The notes: generated by a model not told the origin, from the letters alone. 64,000 nucleotides of DNA from Faecalibacter sp. LW9 (GCF_034661295.1 NZ_CP141062.1:1984001-2048000); one strand, 5' to 3'. Positions 9,115 to 18,545 are shown, counted from the stretch's first letter. Made by a program: numbers and translations.

Positions 9115-10851
9115 ATGGAAAGTGAACTTTTATTTGTTTGGATTGAAGAATTTAGGAGTCTTAAAAATGTTGGATTCAATTTTTCGAACAAATTTGATAT
9201 TGAATATATTTCAGATTCTAATGAAATCATTGTTAATTTCATTAATGGAGAAAATGCAATTGAGTTAAAAGATGGGATTCATTATTTTAAAGAGAAGGAG
9301 TATTATTTGGATGATTTTTTTAGTAATGAAAATAATAATTTTTCAAATATAAGCCAGATCAATGCAATAATAGGTCAGAATTCTTCTGGAAAAAGTAATT
9401 TAATTGATTTTATTTTAACTGCAATTAGTAAAGGGAATCGTGATCGTTTAAGAAAGAACTATATACTTGTTTTTAAGTATAACGAGCAATTATTTTTCTA
9501 TGGTAAAACTAAAGGTAATAGTTTAAGTAAATCATTTCTTAATAATAATAATTCTATAGTAAAAACTATTGATGTTGATAAGGTATGGGAAGCTATGTTT
9601 TATTCTAATGTAGCAGATAATAAGGAACATATATTTGAAGGCAGCTCTGTTTTTAATTATTCATTTTCTAAAATGAGTGAATTACAGTCTAATAAAATAT
9701 CATTTGTTCATTCGGATTTATTTAATAAGGTTTGGGAAAGGCTTAATACTGAAGGTTCTCCTGAACGTAAAGTAAAATTCGGTTTCAATCCAATAGCTTT
9801 TTTTAAAACAGAAAAAGAAAGTATTTTAGACAATAAGTTAAAGGGGATTTTAAAGAGATATAGGAAAGCAATTTTTGATGAATCTGGATCAAATATTAAT
9901 AGATTTCATTATGGTTTAGTTGTAAATTTATTTTGCTTTCTTTATAAAGAAAATATGTTATTTAAAAGTTTCCTAGACCAAATAAAGTTAGAAGATGATA
10001 TAGCGGAACCTATAGCAGAGTTAAATCCTAAATTAATTGAATTTCTTAAAAAATATAAATTAGAAGTTTCTATAATTAATGAAGAACAACTAAATAAATA
10101 TTTAAATCTTATAGATAAGATTTCATCTAATAAAATTGATTTAGGAAAAAAAGACGATAAATATGGTAAAAATATAGTTTTAGAATTTAATGATGTGTTT
10201 AAGGAACTATTAAATGATTACATTGATTTGTTTAATATAGAAGGGCTTTTTTCGCATGATTGGTCTGAATTGAGTTCTGGTTTAAAAGCTTACATCAATT
10301 TATTTTCTCAACTATTTGATTTAAGTAAAGTTATTAAATCAAAAAATATTTTAATATGTATTGATGAAGGTGATTTGTACCTACATCCAGAATGGCAAAA
10401 GAATTTTTTAAATGATTTAATGTGGTATATGAATTTAATTTTTATAGATAAAAATATTCAATTGATTCTAACATCTCATTCACCATTTTTAATCTCCGAT
10501 CTTCCTAAAGAAAATGTCGTTTTACTTGAAAAGGATGGGAAACCTAATCGACAATTAGAGGAGAAATCTTCATTTGGAGCTAATATACATCAGTTATATA
10601 ACAATCAATTTTTTCTAAAAAATGGAGCAATAGGGGAGTTTGCAAAGAATAAAATTGAAAAGATTTTAGATTATATAGATAAATCAGAACAAATAGATGT
10701 TGATAAAACTGCTAAACTAATTCAAATGATAGGTGAACCTGTTATTAGGATTCGTTTAGAAGAGCTTCTTAAAAATAAAATTAAAAATCTTGATAAGGAA
10801 AATTTAATAAAGTGGCATCAAGCTCAAATAGATAAACTAAAAAATAAGTAA
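9115..10851 (+). CDS. Septu PtuA-like AAA ATPase
   Basis: 578 aa, OLD/AAA_15-type ATPase. Walker A AIIGQNSSGKSNLIDF (about 85-99), ABC-like signature LSSGLKAYINLFSQ (about 384-398), Walker B ILICIDEGDLYLHPEWQ (about 412-426) and the H-loop TSHSPFLISDLP (about 450). It is followed three bases later by an HNH nuclease gene, the two-gene layout of Septu (PtuA + PtuB) and of retron-linked ATPase/HNH pairs. In these systems the ATPase holds the nuclease inactive until phage infection. No reverse transcriptase or retron RNA is seen next to it. The pair is inserted between the two halves of the ssp locus. Confidence 0.75.
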   Translation: MESELLFVWIEEFRSLKNVGFNFSNKFDIEYISDSNEIIVNFINGENAIELKDGIHYFKEKEYYLDDFFSNENNNFSNISQINAIIGQNSSGKSNLIDFILTAISKGNRDRLRKNYILVFKYNEQLFFYGKTKGNSLSKSFLNNNNSIVKTIDVDKVWEAMFYSNVADNKEHIFEGSSVFNYSFSKMSELQSNKISFVHSDLFNKVWERLNTEGSPERKVKFGFNPIAFFKTEKESILDNKLKGILKRYRKAIFDESGSNINRFHYGLVVNLFCFLYKENMLFKSFLDQIKLEDDIAEPIAELNPKLIEFLKKYKLEVSIINEEQLNKYLNLIDKISSNKIDLGKKDDKYGKNIVLEFNDVFKELLNDYIDLFNIEGLFSHDWSELSSGLKAYINLFSQLFDLSKVIKSKNILICIDEGDLYLHPEWQKNFLNDLMWYMNLIFIDKNIQLILTSHSPFLISDLPKENVVLLEKDGKPNRQLEEKSSFGANIHQLYNNQFFLKNGAIGEFAKNKIEKILDYIDKSEQIDVDKTAKLIQMIGEPVIRIRLEELLKNKIKNLDKENLIKWHQAQIDKLKNK

Positions 10852-10854
10852 TCT

Positions 10855-12093
10855 ATGATTTATTTAGGTGAAATATCAAAAATAATCACGGATAAACATT
10901 GGGAATATTTTATAAATTCGGAAGGCTATAAAAAGATTAAAGAATATTATTTAGATTCTACTTTATCAGTTCAAATGCGTTTGATTTTCCGTAAATTATT
11001 ACACGATGATGATTTATTAAAAAATATAATAATAGGTAAACCAGAGGTTTTAAGAAATTTAATTGATTTATATAATAGTGAAATTGTAAACAAATGTAGA
11101 ATCTTTGAGAAGATTGAATTTGATTTTTATACTGATTATGTTTCTAATGGTGGTTGGCATTATATACATAAAACAATTAATCAAAATGAGGCCAAACTTC
11201 TCTCTAAAAAAAACAGTAAAAGTTTTAGTAAACAAGAAATTGAAAACAGAAAAAATCAAATTAATAGTAGATTTAAAGAATTAGAAGTCTTTTATGGTAT
11301 AACAAATCCAGAAAGTTTATTTCTTAAAGATTTAAAGAGAAGATATTTACAGATTTTTAATAGATTAAAGAATAACATCATTGTCTGGAATAATTTATTG
11401 GTTGAAATTTTTAATTATAGTAAATTTACTATAAAATTAAACAAATGGAATGCCTATAAATATACTGAAAAGCTTGGATGTAATGTTTGTCCATATTGTA
11501 ACAGAAATTATATACACACATTAAGAACTGAAAAAGGAAGCACAAGACCAGAATTAGATCATTTTTATCCAAAATCTATTTATCCATTTCTTTCAATATC
11601 AATATATAATTTGATACCTAGTTGTCATATATGTAATTCAAATTTAAAAGGTTCTATCAATTTTTATAAAAATAAACATTTACATCCTTTTGAAGATACA
11701 AATTATAATAAATTAAAATTTAAGATACGATACAAACCAAACGTTTCCATAACACCTCTTCTACAAATTGAAGATTTTGACATAGTTTGTGATTTTGTTA
11801 AAGAGTCCGAAAATGATGAAAATAAAATTGTAAAAAATTCAGTAGAAACATTCAAAATAGAAGAATTGTATAATTTCCATAAAGATGTAGCCCAGGAAGT
11901 TGTTTTTAATTCTGTTTATTATAATGAAACAAAAAGAAATGAATTAAAAAGCTTCTTAGGAGATAACATTGAAATTGATGATAACTTTATCGATCGTGTA
12001 ATATATGGAAACTACTTAGATGAAAATGAATTGGGTAAAAGACCTCTTTCTAAATTCACAAGTGATTTAATTCAATCATTAAAAACTGAATGA
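10855..12093 (+). CDS. Septu PtuB-like HNH endonuclease
   Basis: 412 aa. The nuclease centre is at about residues 210-270: zinc-binding CPYCNRNY, then LDHFYPKSIYPFL with the catalytic His, then NLIPSCHICNSNLKGS with the second zinc cysteine pair. This spacing is the HNH of PtuB-like proteins. It has a long helical N-terminal extension (about 200 aa) and a C-terminal extension, so it is larger than typical PtuB. It is coupled to the ATPase gene upstream. Its TGA stop (12091-12093) directly abuts the stop codon of the minus-strand gene at 12094, leaving no room for a terminator between the convergent operons. Confidence 0.75.
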   Translation: MIYLGEISKIITDKHWEYFINSEGYKKIKEYYLDSTLSVQMRLIFRKLLHDDDLLKNIIIGKPEVLRNLIDLYNSEIVNKCRIFEKIEFDFYTDYVSNGGWHYIHKTINQNEAKLLSKKNSKSFSKQEIENRKNQINSRFKELEVFYGITNPESLFLKDLKRRYLQIFNRLKNNIIVWNNLLVEIFNYSKFTIKLNKWNAYKYTEKLGCNVCPYCNRNYIHTLRTEKGSTRPELDHFYPKSIYPFLSISIYNLIPSCHICNSNLKGSINFYKNKHLHPFEDTNYNKLKFKIRYKPNVSITPLLQIEDFDIVCDFVKESENDENKIVKNSVETFKIEELYNFHKDVAQEVVFNSVYYNETKRNELKSFLGDNIEIDDNFIDRVIYGNYLDENELGKRPLSKFTSDLIQSLKTE

Positions 12094-12477
12094 TTAAATT
12101 TCAAAAGTTTTAATATAATTAATTGCTTCTTCTAATGAATTTAATATTACATTAGAGGAAGCATGACAAATTGAAAAATATCGTTTAAATTTTTCATCTT
12201 TTTTTGAACGTTCATCTACTAGAATTATGAGTTTATTTAATGCATTTGCATAGCCTATTTCTAAAGCAAGGCCATACCCAGATGGATTGTCTTCTGACAT
12301 ATATCCTAATAAAATATCACATTTTTTTACGTGAAAAAGATCCCAAGAAGTATATTTTTCTACTTCATCCAAATTATGTTTTTGAGGATTAAAAATTTCA
12401 AAATTACCTAATTCATTCGTAACTTTTTCATGCCATCCTCCATTAAATCCTCCAGCTAAATAAATTCTAGTTTTCAT
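12094..12477 (-). CDS. Nucleoside 2-deoxyribosyltransferase-like protein
   Basis: 127 aa with the Rossmann-like fold of nucleoside 2-deoxyribosyltransferases: IYLAGGFNG at the start, a central DLFHVKKCDILLGYMSED strand-loop, then the GYGLALEIGYANALNKLIILVDE motif, whose Glu is the usual catalytic nucleophile region (GT..E.GYA). Family members hydrolyse or transfer nucleoside or nucleotide bases, and related domains act as NAD/nucleotide effectors in phage defence. It ends the sspB-sspC-sspD-membrane protein operon, one base after the membrane gene. A role as accessory effector is inference; a housekeeping salvage role is less likely here. Confidence 0.7.
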   Translation of the reverse strand: MKTRIYLAGGFNGGWHEKVTNELGNFEIFNPQKHNLDEVEKYTSWDLFHVKKCDILLGYMSEDNPSGYGLALEIGYANALNKLIILVDERSKKDEKFKRYFSICHASSNVILNSLEEAINYIKTFEI

Positions 12478-12478
12478 A

Positions 12479-13174
12479 CTATTTTAAATTTGAAATTGGT
12501 AATCTTTGAGCTATTGAGTAAAATATTCTTTTACAATTACCTAATAATGGAATTAATACTAATGTTGATACGTAAAAAACCTTGTGTATTAAATCTGTTT
12601 TTAAAAATTTATAATCAATATTTAATTGTAATATAACCATTAAAACTATTAAATAGAAGATAGTTGAAATATGATCAAATAATGCCGATCTAAACATAAA
12701 TGTATAAACTTTTTGATCCATTTCAGGGTTTCTAGACATTAAAATATTACGTATATTATTATATTTCATATTGTCTATTTCAGAATAATTATTAGCTTTT
12801 AAAAAATCTTTTGCAGAGATGTAAAAAGCTTCATTTTCAATATTTTCCCTCCAAAAATCTCCGTGTTTACTTTTTATTAAGATATTAATATACTTAAATA
12901 ATTTATTTGATTCAGGTATGTTAATTTTTTCTATTACGAAGTTCTGTATTTTTAGTTTAAAGATAGATAAACTGTATATTAAATATCCTAAAACGTAAGC
13001 TATTACTAAGATCAAATAGTTTTTAAATTCTTCCCAATCAAAAATAAAATTATCATTAGTAATAATTTCTGGTGATATGATAAAATTAAATAATATTACC
13101 AAGGTTATACCTGGTATTAAATACCCTAGGATATCCCAAATAAATTCCTTTATTGATTTTAAAGCATCTTCCAT
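12479..13174 (-). CDS. Membrane protein in the sspBCD operon
   Basis: 231 aa with about four hydrophobic segments: IWDILGYLIPGITLVILFNF (residues 12-31), a second around YLILVIAYVLGYLIYSLSI, a third around HISTIFYLIVLMVILQL, and a fourth around VFYVSTLVLIPLLG. A charged, helical cytoplasmic domain lies between the second and third. No family recognised. It begins 6 bases after sspD and is followed by the deoxyribosyltransferase-like gene, so the two are probably a pair: a membrane-anchored component plus a nucleotide-acting enzyme. Such pairs recall membrane-disrupting effectors of abortive systems, but this is only suggested by context. Confidence 0.65.
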   Translation of the reverse strand: MEDALKSIKEFIWDILGYLIPGITLVILFNFIISPEIITNDNFIFDWEEFKNYLILVIAYVLGYLIYSLSIFKLKIQNFVIEKINIPESNKLFKYINILIKSKHGDFWRENIENEAFYISAKDFLKANNYSEIDNMKYNNIRNILMSRNPEMDQKVYTFMFRSALFDHISTIFYLIVLMVILQLNIDYKFLKTDLIHKVFYVSTLVLIPLLGNCKRIFYSIAQRLPISNLK

Positions 13175-13180
13175 TTAGTG

Positions 13181-14299
13181 TTATATAAAACAACTTGCAC
13201 AGCCTTCTCCTTCTGCTTGCATGATTTGATCTTGCCAAGAAGTAGCTTTATTAAGTTGCTGTTTATTCATTCGTTTATAGTGTTCGAGTTTAATTGCGGC
13301 TACACGCTCAGGTTGCATTAAATCTTCCAAGCGTTCCTCCATCCAACTGTACCCATCTTTTTCGTATTTGATAGCTTCCTCATACAAAGTAGGGTGCTGT
13401 TCTAATAACCAAACCCATTCAATTTTTTGTTGGTAAAAACAAAAGAAACAACCCGAACGACTACGAGAATAGGTTCCTTTTTTTATTTCCCCATCAATTT
13501 CAACTTCATATTCTATGGGTTTATAATACGCAGGAATACCAACTCCAGAATCTTCTAATATTTGAAAAATATCATCAATAATTAAATTTTCATCATTATC
13601 AATTAAGGAGAATGAATCTAATTTTCCTACAGGATAATCTGTTCCTTTTAACCATTCAAAAACAACGCGATTAAATAGTTTTACGTTTGTGTCCAACAAA
13701 GCATTGTGCTTTTGTTTCTGTGTAAATCGCATAGAAATAGGCTGTTCAACATAACTCAAAATCAAATCTAAATTGGCAGGAGCTAATTGTATATATTGTT
13801 CTTTAATAAAGTTGATATTTGAGTTATTTAAGAACTTTTTAATCACATCCTCACTCCAAATATTTTTACGAAAAGGAAAGATCGTTTGAATATTTTCTCT
13901 CTTAGAGATATAACCATCACGGTTTTCATCCCCACGAATCCCGACATATGAAATCGTAGGTTCGTCCCCAATATGTTGTTCGAAAGGTTCTAATTTCATT
14001 TTAGCAGTACACCACCTTGCAGTAGCAGAAGGTAAATACCCACCATACATGGCTAAAAAATGATCGAATGGATTTTTTAAAGGTGAATTTACTTCATCTA
14101 TTGATTTATATAAGCTAATGTCTTTACCTAAAACAGAATTCAATTTGCTAATTAAATCATAGGTTTCTGTTAATTCTTTACCTGTATCACAAGTATAGTA
14201 ATCAATATCAATTTCAGGATGTCTTTGGCTCATATAAATAGCCAATGCAGCGCTGTCTTTTCCGCCAGAAATACCTAAAACATGTTTTACTTCAGCCAT
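13181..14299 (-). CDS. sspD: SspD/DndC-like PP-loop sulfurtransferase (PAPS-reductase family)
   Basis: 372 aa. The ATP-pyrophosphatase PP-loop GISGGKDSAAL is at residues 9-19, followed by DYYTCDTGKELTETY and TARWCTAKMKLEP with Cys97. Further conserved cysteines are in GCFFCF (about 285) and GCASC at the C-terminus, which may ligate an iron-sulfur cluster as in DndC. The enzyme activates the DNA backbone with ATP and passes sulfur from the cysteine desulfurase. It begins 3 bases after sspC. The order DUF4007 protein, P-loop ATPase, PP-loop enzyme is that of sspBCD, which makes single-strand phosphorothioates. Confidence 0.85.
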   Translation of the reverse strand: MAEVKHVLGISGGKDSAALAIYMSQRHPEIDIDYYTCDTGKELTETYDLISKLNSVLGKDISLYKSIDEVNSPLKNPFDHFLAMYGGYLPSATARWCTAKMKLEPFEQHIGDEPTISYVGIRGDENRDGYISKRENIQTIFPFRKNIWSEDVIKKFLNNSNINFIKEQYIQLAPANLDLILSYVEQPISMRFTQKQKHNALLDTNVKLFNRVVFEWLKGTDYPVGKLDSFSLIDNDENLIIDDIFQILEDSGVGIPAYYKPIEYEVEIDGEIKKGTYSRSRSGCFFCFYQQKIEWVWLLEQHPTLYEEAIKYEKDGYSWMEERLEDLMQPERVAAIKLEHYKRMNKQQLNKATSWQDQIMQAEGEGCASCFI

Positions 14300-14302
14300 G
14301 AT

Positions 14303-17300
14303 CTAATTTTTATTTAATTCTTCGTTTAATAAACTATATAACAATTGTTTTCTTTGCTTTTCATCCAATTGATTGATAATCGAAACAACATTCGATTTTG
14401 TGGATGCAATTTCTTTCTCAATAGTTTGGTCGATAATTAATTTACTTTCCATCTGATTACCTTCTGAATTCAATATCGTTAATGAAACCATTTGGCGATT
14501 TTCATTGGATTTAAATTCGTGTAAACTAGAAACTTCAAATAAGTTTCGAGCATACAAAGATAAGTTATTCATTAAAATTAACTCTTCAGCATCAAGCATA
14601 TTATTAATTGGTTTACCTAAAGCAATATCTGCAACTGATTTTAACCAAGATTCACGATCATCAATTGGAGAAACTAATCGACGATAGAATATACCGTTTT
14701 CTTTGGCTAATAATTCTGGTTTAATTGAGTTTAAACGAGTAACTATTTCTGCTTTATATTTTTTGAATTCCTTGTTTTCACATTCTAAACTATCGATAAT
14801 TTGAGTTTCGATACGATCTAATAACTGATCGTAAGAACTTCTAATTTCTCTGATCGCATCTTGTATGTGTTCAATAAAAGTGGTGAATTCTTCTTCGTTT
14901 TTCTCAAAATCAATTTGATTAAACCCTAATACTTGTGGGAACAAATTAAACAAGGCATCTTCTGGATCTTTTGCTTGGAAAATAGCATCTCTAAACGCAA
15001 TAGCTTTTGCGCTTAACGATTTGGTTTTCTTTGCGTAATCATTTAATGAATTATAGAAACGTAGAAAATTTCCATAAATCGTTATGAAAGATGATTTAGC
15101 TCCGCCTTGTATCGTATTGGTTTGAGTTAATTCTTTATAACTCTCCAATAAATTTAATTTAATTCCTTCTATGCGGTATGATTTAACCGAATAATGGTGA
15201 GGATTTTTAAAGATTAATTCTAAAATGTCTTCATCAATATATGGGATAAAGCCATTTTGTTCATGAAATAAGGAATAATCTTCTTTACGAATAATTAAAA
15301 ATGATAACACCCATAATTCTAAGAAACCTTTTTTCAATTTAAAAGGGGCTTGCTTCAATAAATCAAATAACTCACTTAAATTTCGTCTAGATGATACAGA
15401 GCTTGATAAAAAATTATCACTAGCTTCCCATAATTTCCCGAAATTTAAATTCCCATTGCCTAATTTACGAGCAGGTTCCCCTAATTCATAATAACCAAGT
15501 TCTCGGTTAAAACGATGTAATCCTTCTAATTTATAAAGTGATAAATAAATTGCTTTTTCTGGCGGAAATTTATCAGCTTCAAATCCTAAATCTTCTTTAG
15601 TAGAATCATTTAATAAAGCTTTTAATAAGCGTTTTCTAGCAGTTACAATAGGCGTACTGATATACTCTTTATTAACTAATTCGTTTTTAAATTCAGGCTC
15701 ACTTGCGTAAACAATAGAACATATTTCAGATAATTTCTGGTTTAATTCTAAAGAGTTACGGATAATTACTTTCCTACCGTGGATGTACCAATCATTTTCA
15801 TAATCAGCATTAAATAAATCAACTAAGATATATTGATTGATTTGTTTTTTATAAAATTCAATTTCTTTATCAATTAACAATAGAGCTGTTTTATCTTCTT
15901 TACGTTTATCTCTTATATATTCAAGTTTATGAATATTAAAAACGGCATTTTTGATGTTGTTCGATTGTTTAAAAACAACATATAAATTAGAATCAATTGC
16001 TTTTGAATGGGCTTTTACTTTTGCTCCAGTAATCTTCTCGTTAAAAATTAAATTGATATACCCATCTAAAGCCTCTGTAGCAATAGAGGATTCATTCAAA
16101 TTCGATAAGATTTTAAATTCAAAGTAACGAGGTGATCCTTTTTCAAAAGAATATCTTTTTACGGGAATAACAGGTAACGAAATAATATTCTTTACTTCAT
16201 CTTCTAAAATAAAATCCGAATTAACTTCTTTAGATACATTTACTAATTCTTGCTCAATGTCTAAATCTGTTCCTTCTAAAAAGTTTAATTTTTTACTGTG
16301 TCTGTAAAAACGAATAATTCCAGCTTGAGTTAATTGATCTAAAATCATTTCTACTCGTTGGCTTCTAATTCCTAGAGTGATATGATAATATTCTTTTAAA
16401 AGATTTTTATCCAATAAAGTATCTGGTCTACTAAATAAGTTTAATAAACTAATAGACTTGATTAATTTTTCAGCAATCCTATAATCATCAACTGCATCAA
16501 AGATTAATTCAGCTCTTTCTAAGGCACGAAAAGTAATTTGCCATTGTAAACGATGAGGGTTTCTTAAGCTTGTAATTTCACTCGAAAGATTCTTAACCAA
16601 ATAATCAAAGACTTGATCTACAGTGTAAAATGATACATCTGTTAAATCATTATCAGAGAAAAAGCTGAATAAGGAACGTTCATTTTGTCCGTATTTTTGA
16701 ATACTATTGACAAGTACATGCAGTGATAACCAGTCTAATGGATAAATATTTTCATTGAGAGATTCAAAATTTTCTTCCTTAAAAGAAAATAATTGAGTGG
16801 TTTTAATAAATGACTTTAATGTTTCAAATTGCTTTGTTAAAGCAGGTGAAATGGTATATTTATTTAAGGATTGACTAGCAAAATAAATTAATTGTTCAAT
16901 AGGCTCGTTAAACAAAAGTTCTTTAAAACGTCCTTTTACTTTATTCCATTCATTTTGTTCAACTTGTGACAAATTAGTACTATAAGCACTAAAATCTTGG
17001 TGTAAAGTTAAAATGAACTTTACATTTTTGTCCGCGTCATTTGCCCATTCGGCAATCAATTGTATTAAATATAAATCATCTGAATTTCCAGTTTTATTGA
17101 TGTATTCTAAGAATTTCCCAAACTCATCAATAATGATTACAAATTCATTATTTTTTGTTTTAATTGATTTTCTTTTCTCTTCAAGCGTATGCATAATATC
17201 TTCATGAAGAGTAGACTCAATTTGTAAATGTTTAGCAAGTACTGAACTAATTGAATTATTCTCACCGATAAACTTTAAGAATTGATATTTCTTATCTACT

Positions 17301-17527
17301 GAAAAAGTAGCATCAAAATAACTTGTTTCTTTTTTTAAGTTTTTTTCAGCAGCCCATAAAAACGTAGATTTTCCAGTACCATAATTTCCAATAATGGTAA
17401 AGGAATTTTGATTTTCATTGGCATGGTTAAAAATACTATTAAATATTTCAACAGCATTTTTTGTTACAATATAATTCAAAGACTTGTTTTCGTCTCTTAT
17501 AATGTTTGTTGAAATATTAGTTCGCAT
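14303..17527 (-). CDS. sspC: SspC-like P-loop ATPase
   Basis: 1074 aa. AAA/STAND-type ATPase with Walker A IIGNYGTGKST (46-55) and Walker B FVIIIDEFGKF (about 129-139). A long helical region follows, with coiled-coil character near the C-terminus (EHIQDAIREIRSSYDQLLDRIETQIIDSLE). SspC-type ATPases supply energy and DNA handling for SspB nicking and SspD sulfuration. The start ATG (17525-17527) lies inside the end of sspB (11-base overlap), so the two are coupled. It is the largest gene of the window. The call rests on the P-loop plus gene order; the length is at the upper end of what I know for the family. Confidence 0.75.
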   Translation of the reverse strand: MRTNISTNIIRDENKSLNYIVTKNAVEIFNSIFNHANENQNSFTIIGNYGTGKSTFLWAAEKNLKKETSYFDATFSVDKKYQFLKFIGENNSISSVLAKHLQIESTLHEDIMHTLEEKRKSIKTKNNEFVIIIDEFGKFLEYINKTGNSDDLYLIQLIAEWANDADKNVKFILTLHQDFSAYSTNLSQVEQNEWNKVKGRFKELLFNEPIEQLIYFASQSLNKYTISPALTKQFETLKSFIKTTQLFSFKEENFESLNENIYPLDWLSLHVLVNSIQKYGQNERSLFSFFSDNDLTDVSFYTVDQVFDYLVKNLSSEITSLRNPHRLQWQITFRALERAELIFDAVDDYRIAEKLIKSISLLNLFSRPDTLLDKNLLKEYYHITLGIRSQRVEMILDQLTQAGIIRFYRHSKKLNFLEGTDLDIEQELVNVSKEVNSDFILEDEVKNIISLPVIPVKRYSFEKGSPRYFEFKILSNLNESSIATEALDGYINLIFNEKITGAKVKAHSKAIDSNLYVVFKQSNNIKNAVFNIHKLEYIRDKRKEDKTALLLIDKEIEFYKKQINQYILVDLFNADYENDWYIHGRKVIIRNSLELNQKLSEICSIVYASEPEFKNELVNKEYISTPIVTARKRLLKALLNDSTKEDLGFEADKFPPEKAIYLSLYKLEGLHRFNRELGYYELGEPARKLGNGNLNFGKLWEASDNFLSSSVSSRRNLSELFDLLKQAPFKLKKGFLELWVLSFLIIRKEDYSLFHEQNGFIPYIDEDILELIFKNPHHYSVKSYRIEGIKLNLLESYKELTQTNTIQGGAKSSFITIYGNFLRFYNSLNDYAKKTKSLSAKAIAFRDAIFQAKDPEDALFNLFPQVLGFNQIDFEKNEEEFTTFIEHIQDAIREIRSSYDQLLDRIETQIIDSLECENKEFKKYKAEIVTRLNSIKPELLAKENGIFYRRLVSPIDDRESWLKSVADIALGKPINNMLDAEELILMNNLSLYARNLFEVSSLHEFKSNENRQMVSLTILNSEGNQMESKLIIDQTIEKEIASTKSNVVSIINQLDEKQRKQLLYSLLNEELNKN

Positions 17528-18377
17528 GGTAGTAATTGTTTAATAATTTGTTTCTTAATTCCTCAGAATTTTGCTTAATATCTAAAGTAGCGATTCCTGC
17601 ATGATCTGTATAAACAAATACATCCGAAACCTCATGTAATTGAGATAATAAATCTTCTAAACATTCATTTGTGATACAGAAATAGTTTCCAATAGTACGT
17701 TTAATTTCTTCTAATTTTAAACTTGTACTATTTTGTTCTTGAGTCATATCAAGTATGCAATAACCTAAAATTGCTAAAGGAATTGATCGATTGATTTTAT
17801 TTAAAATATATTTATGACTTTCAATTTTTTCTATTAGATTTAATTCTAAAAGAGGAGCATTAAATTCCTCTTCAATGTTTTTAATATCTTTTGATGAACT
17901 TAGATAGGTACGAATTAGTACTTTAAAATCATTCGATAAGGTGTTTTCACTAATAGACTTTACACCATTAATTTCAAGTTTATTTAGAATAAACTTGATT
18001 ACTTTTTCTTCACTAAATTCATAATTAACTTTATCATCAAAGTATTCTGTAAATAATAAGTGAAAGATACTTGCATATTTTTTTTGGCATAATTTATACT
18101 GAAGCAACCACAAAGTTCCTTCATTTTCTAAATAAGGATCTAATCCTACTTCAGGAGAAAAAATTAAATTTGAAAATTCAGTTAAATTGTTTTCATTTGT
18201 AATTCCAAAAGCTTCTAACCAATATTTTACAGAAGATACCATATTCTTACCTACACCTAATGAGATAATACTCTCTGAAATCGTAGAGAAGTTAGGGTTA
18301 TTAAAACCTTTCAATAACCACTGCTGTTTGCAATGAAATGTATCGTGTCCTGAAAATCTATAATTCATCAAATTCAA
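17517..18377 (-). CDS. sspB: SspB-like DUF4007 protein (DNA nickase of phosphorothioation)
   Basis: 286 aa. The N-terminus YRFSGHDTFHCKQQWLLKGF followed by SLGVGKNMVSSVKYWLEAFGI is the hallmark of DUF4007, the domain of SspB. SspB recognises the target and nicks DNA so that sulfur can be inserted. First gene of the minus-strand operon sspB-sspC-sspD-membrane protein-deoxyribosyltransferase. A second ATG three codons on (MNYRFSGHD) is an equally good start. The promoter region upstream has a TAnnTTTG box and a 16-bp perfect palindrome at the expected transcription start. Confidence 0.85.
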   Translation of the reverse strand: MNLMNYRFSGHDTFHCKQQWLLKGFNNPNFSTISESIISLGVGKNMVSSVKYWLEAFGITNENNLTEFSNLIFSPEVGLDPYLENEGTLWLLQYKLCQKKYASIFHLLFTEYFDDKVNYEFSEEKVIKFILNKLEINGVKSISENTLSNDFKVLIRTYLSSSKDIKNIEEEFNAPLLELNLIEKIESHKYILNKINRSIPLAILGYCILDMTQEQNSTSLKLEEIKRTIGNYFCITNECLEDLLSQLHEVSDVFVYTDHAGIATLDIKQNSEELRNKLLNNYYHAN

Positions 18378-18405
18378 CTTTTATTAGAAATATCTTTTAT
18401 CTAAA

Positions 18406-18435
18406 TGGAGGAATTCCTCCAACAGGTCAAAGATA
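18406..18435 (-). promoter_or_regulatory. sspB promoter -7 box with palindromic operator
   Basis: On the minus strand a Bacteroidota -7 box TATCTTTG (complement of 18428-18435) is followed 6 bases later by TGGAGGAATTCCTCCA (18406-18421), a perfect 16-bp palindrome that would cover +1 to about +16. No TTG -33 element is found 19 bases upstream of the box. The placement is typical of a repressor site. The palindrome is not repeated in front of sspA. Confidence 0.6.
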
Positions 18436-18523
18436 TAATTTTTGAACGACTTAATATGTCTTGCAAAAACTTGAAATAAAAAAAAATGTAATTTAGATTT
18501 AATTTCTTTTAAGGGTAGTTGAT

Positions 18524-18531
18524 TATATTTG
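18524..18531 (+). promoter_or_regulatory. -7 box upstream of the SRA gene
   Basis: TATATTTG fits TAnnTTTG and lies 14 bases before the ATG at 18546, implying a very short leader. No matching -33 TTG is found at 19 bases. The box faces away from the sspB promoter in a 168-base divergent gap. Confidence 0.45.
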
Positions 18532-18545
18532 AATAAAATATTTAT

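Noticed and set aside
9115..12093. ATPase/HNH pair considered as a retron
   Set aside because: No reverse transcriptase and no retron msr/msd-like RNA adjacent; the two-gene Septu-like reading is simpler.
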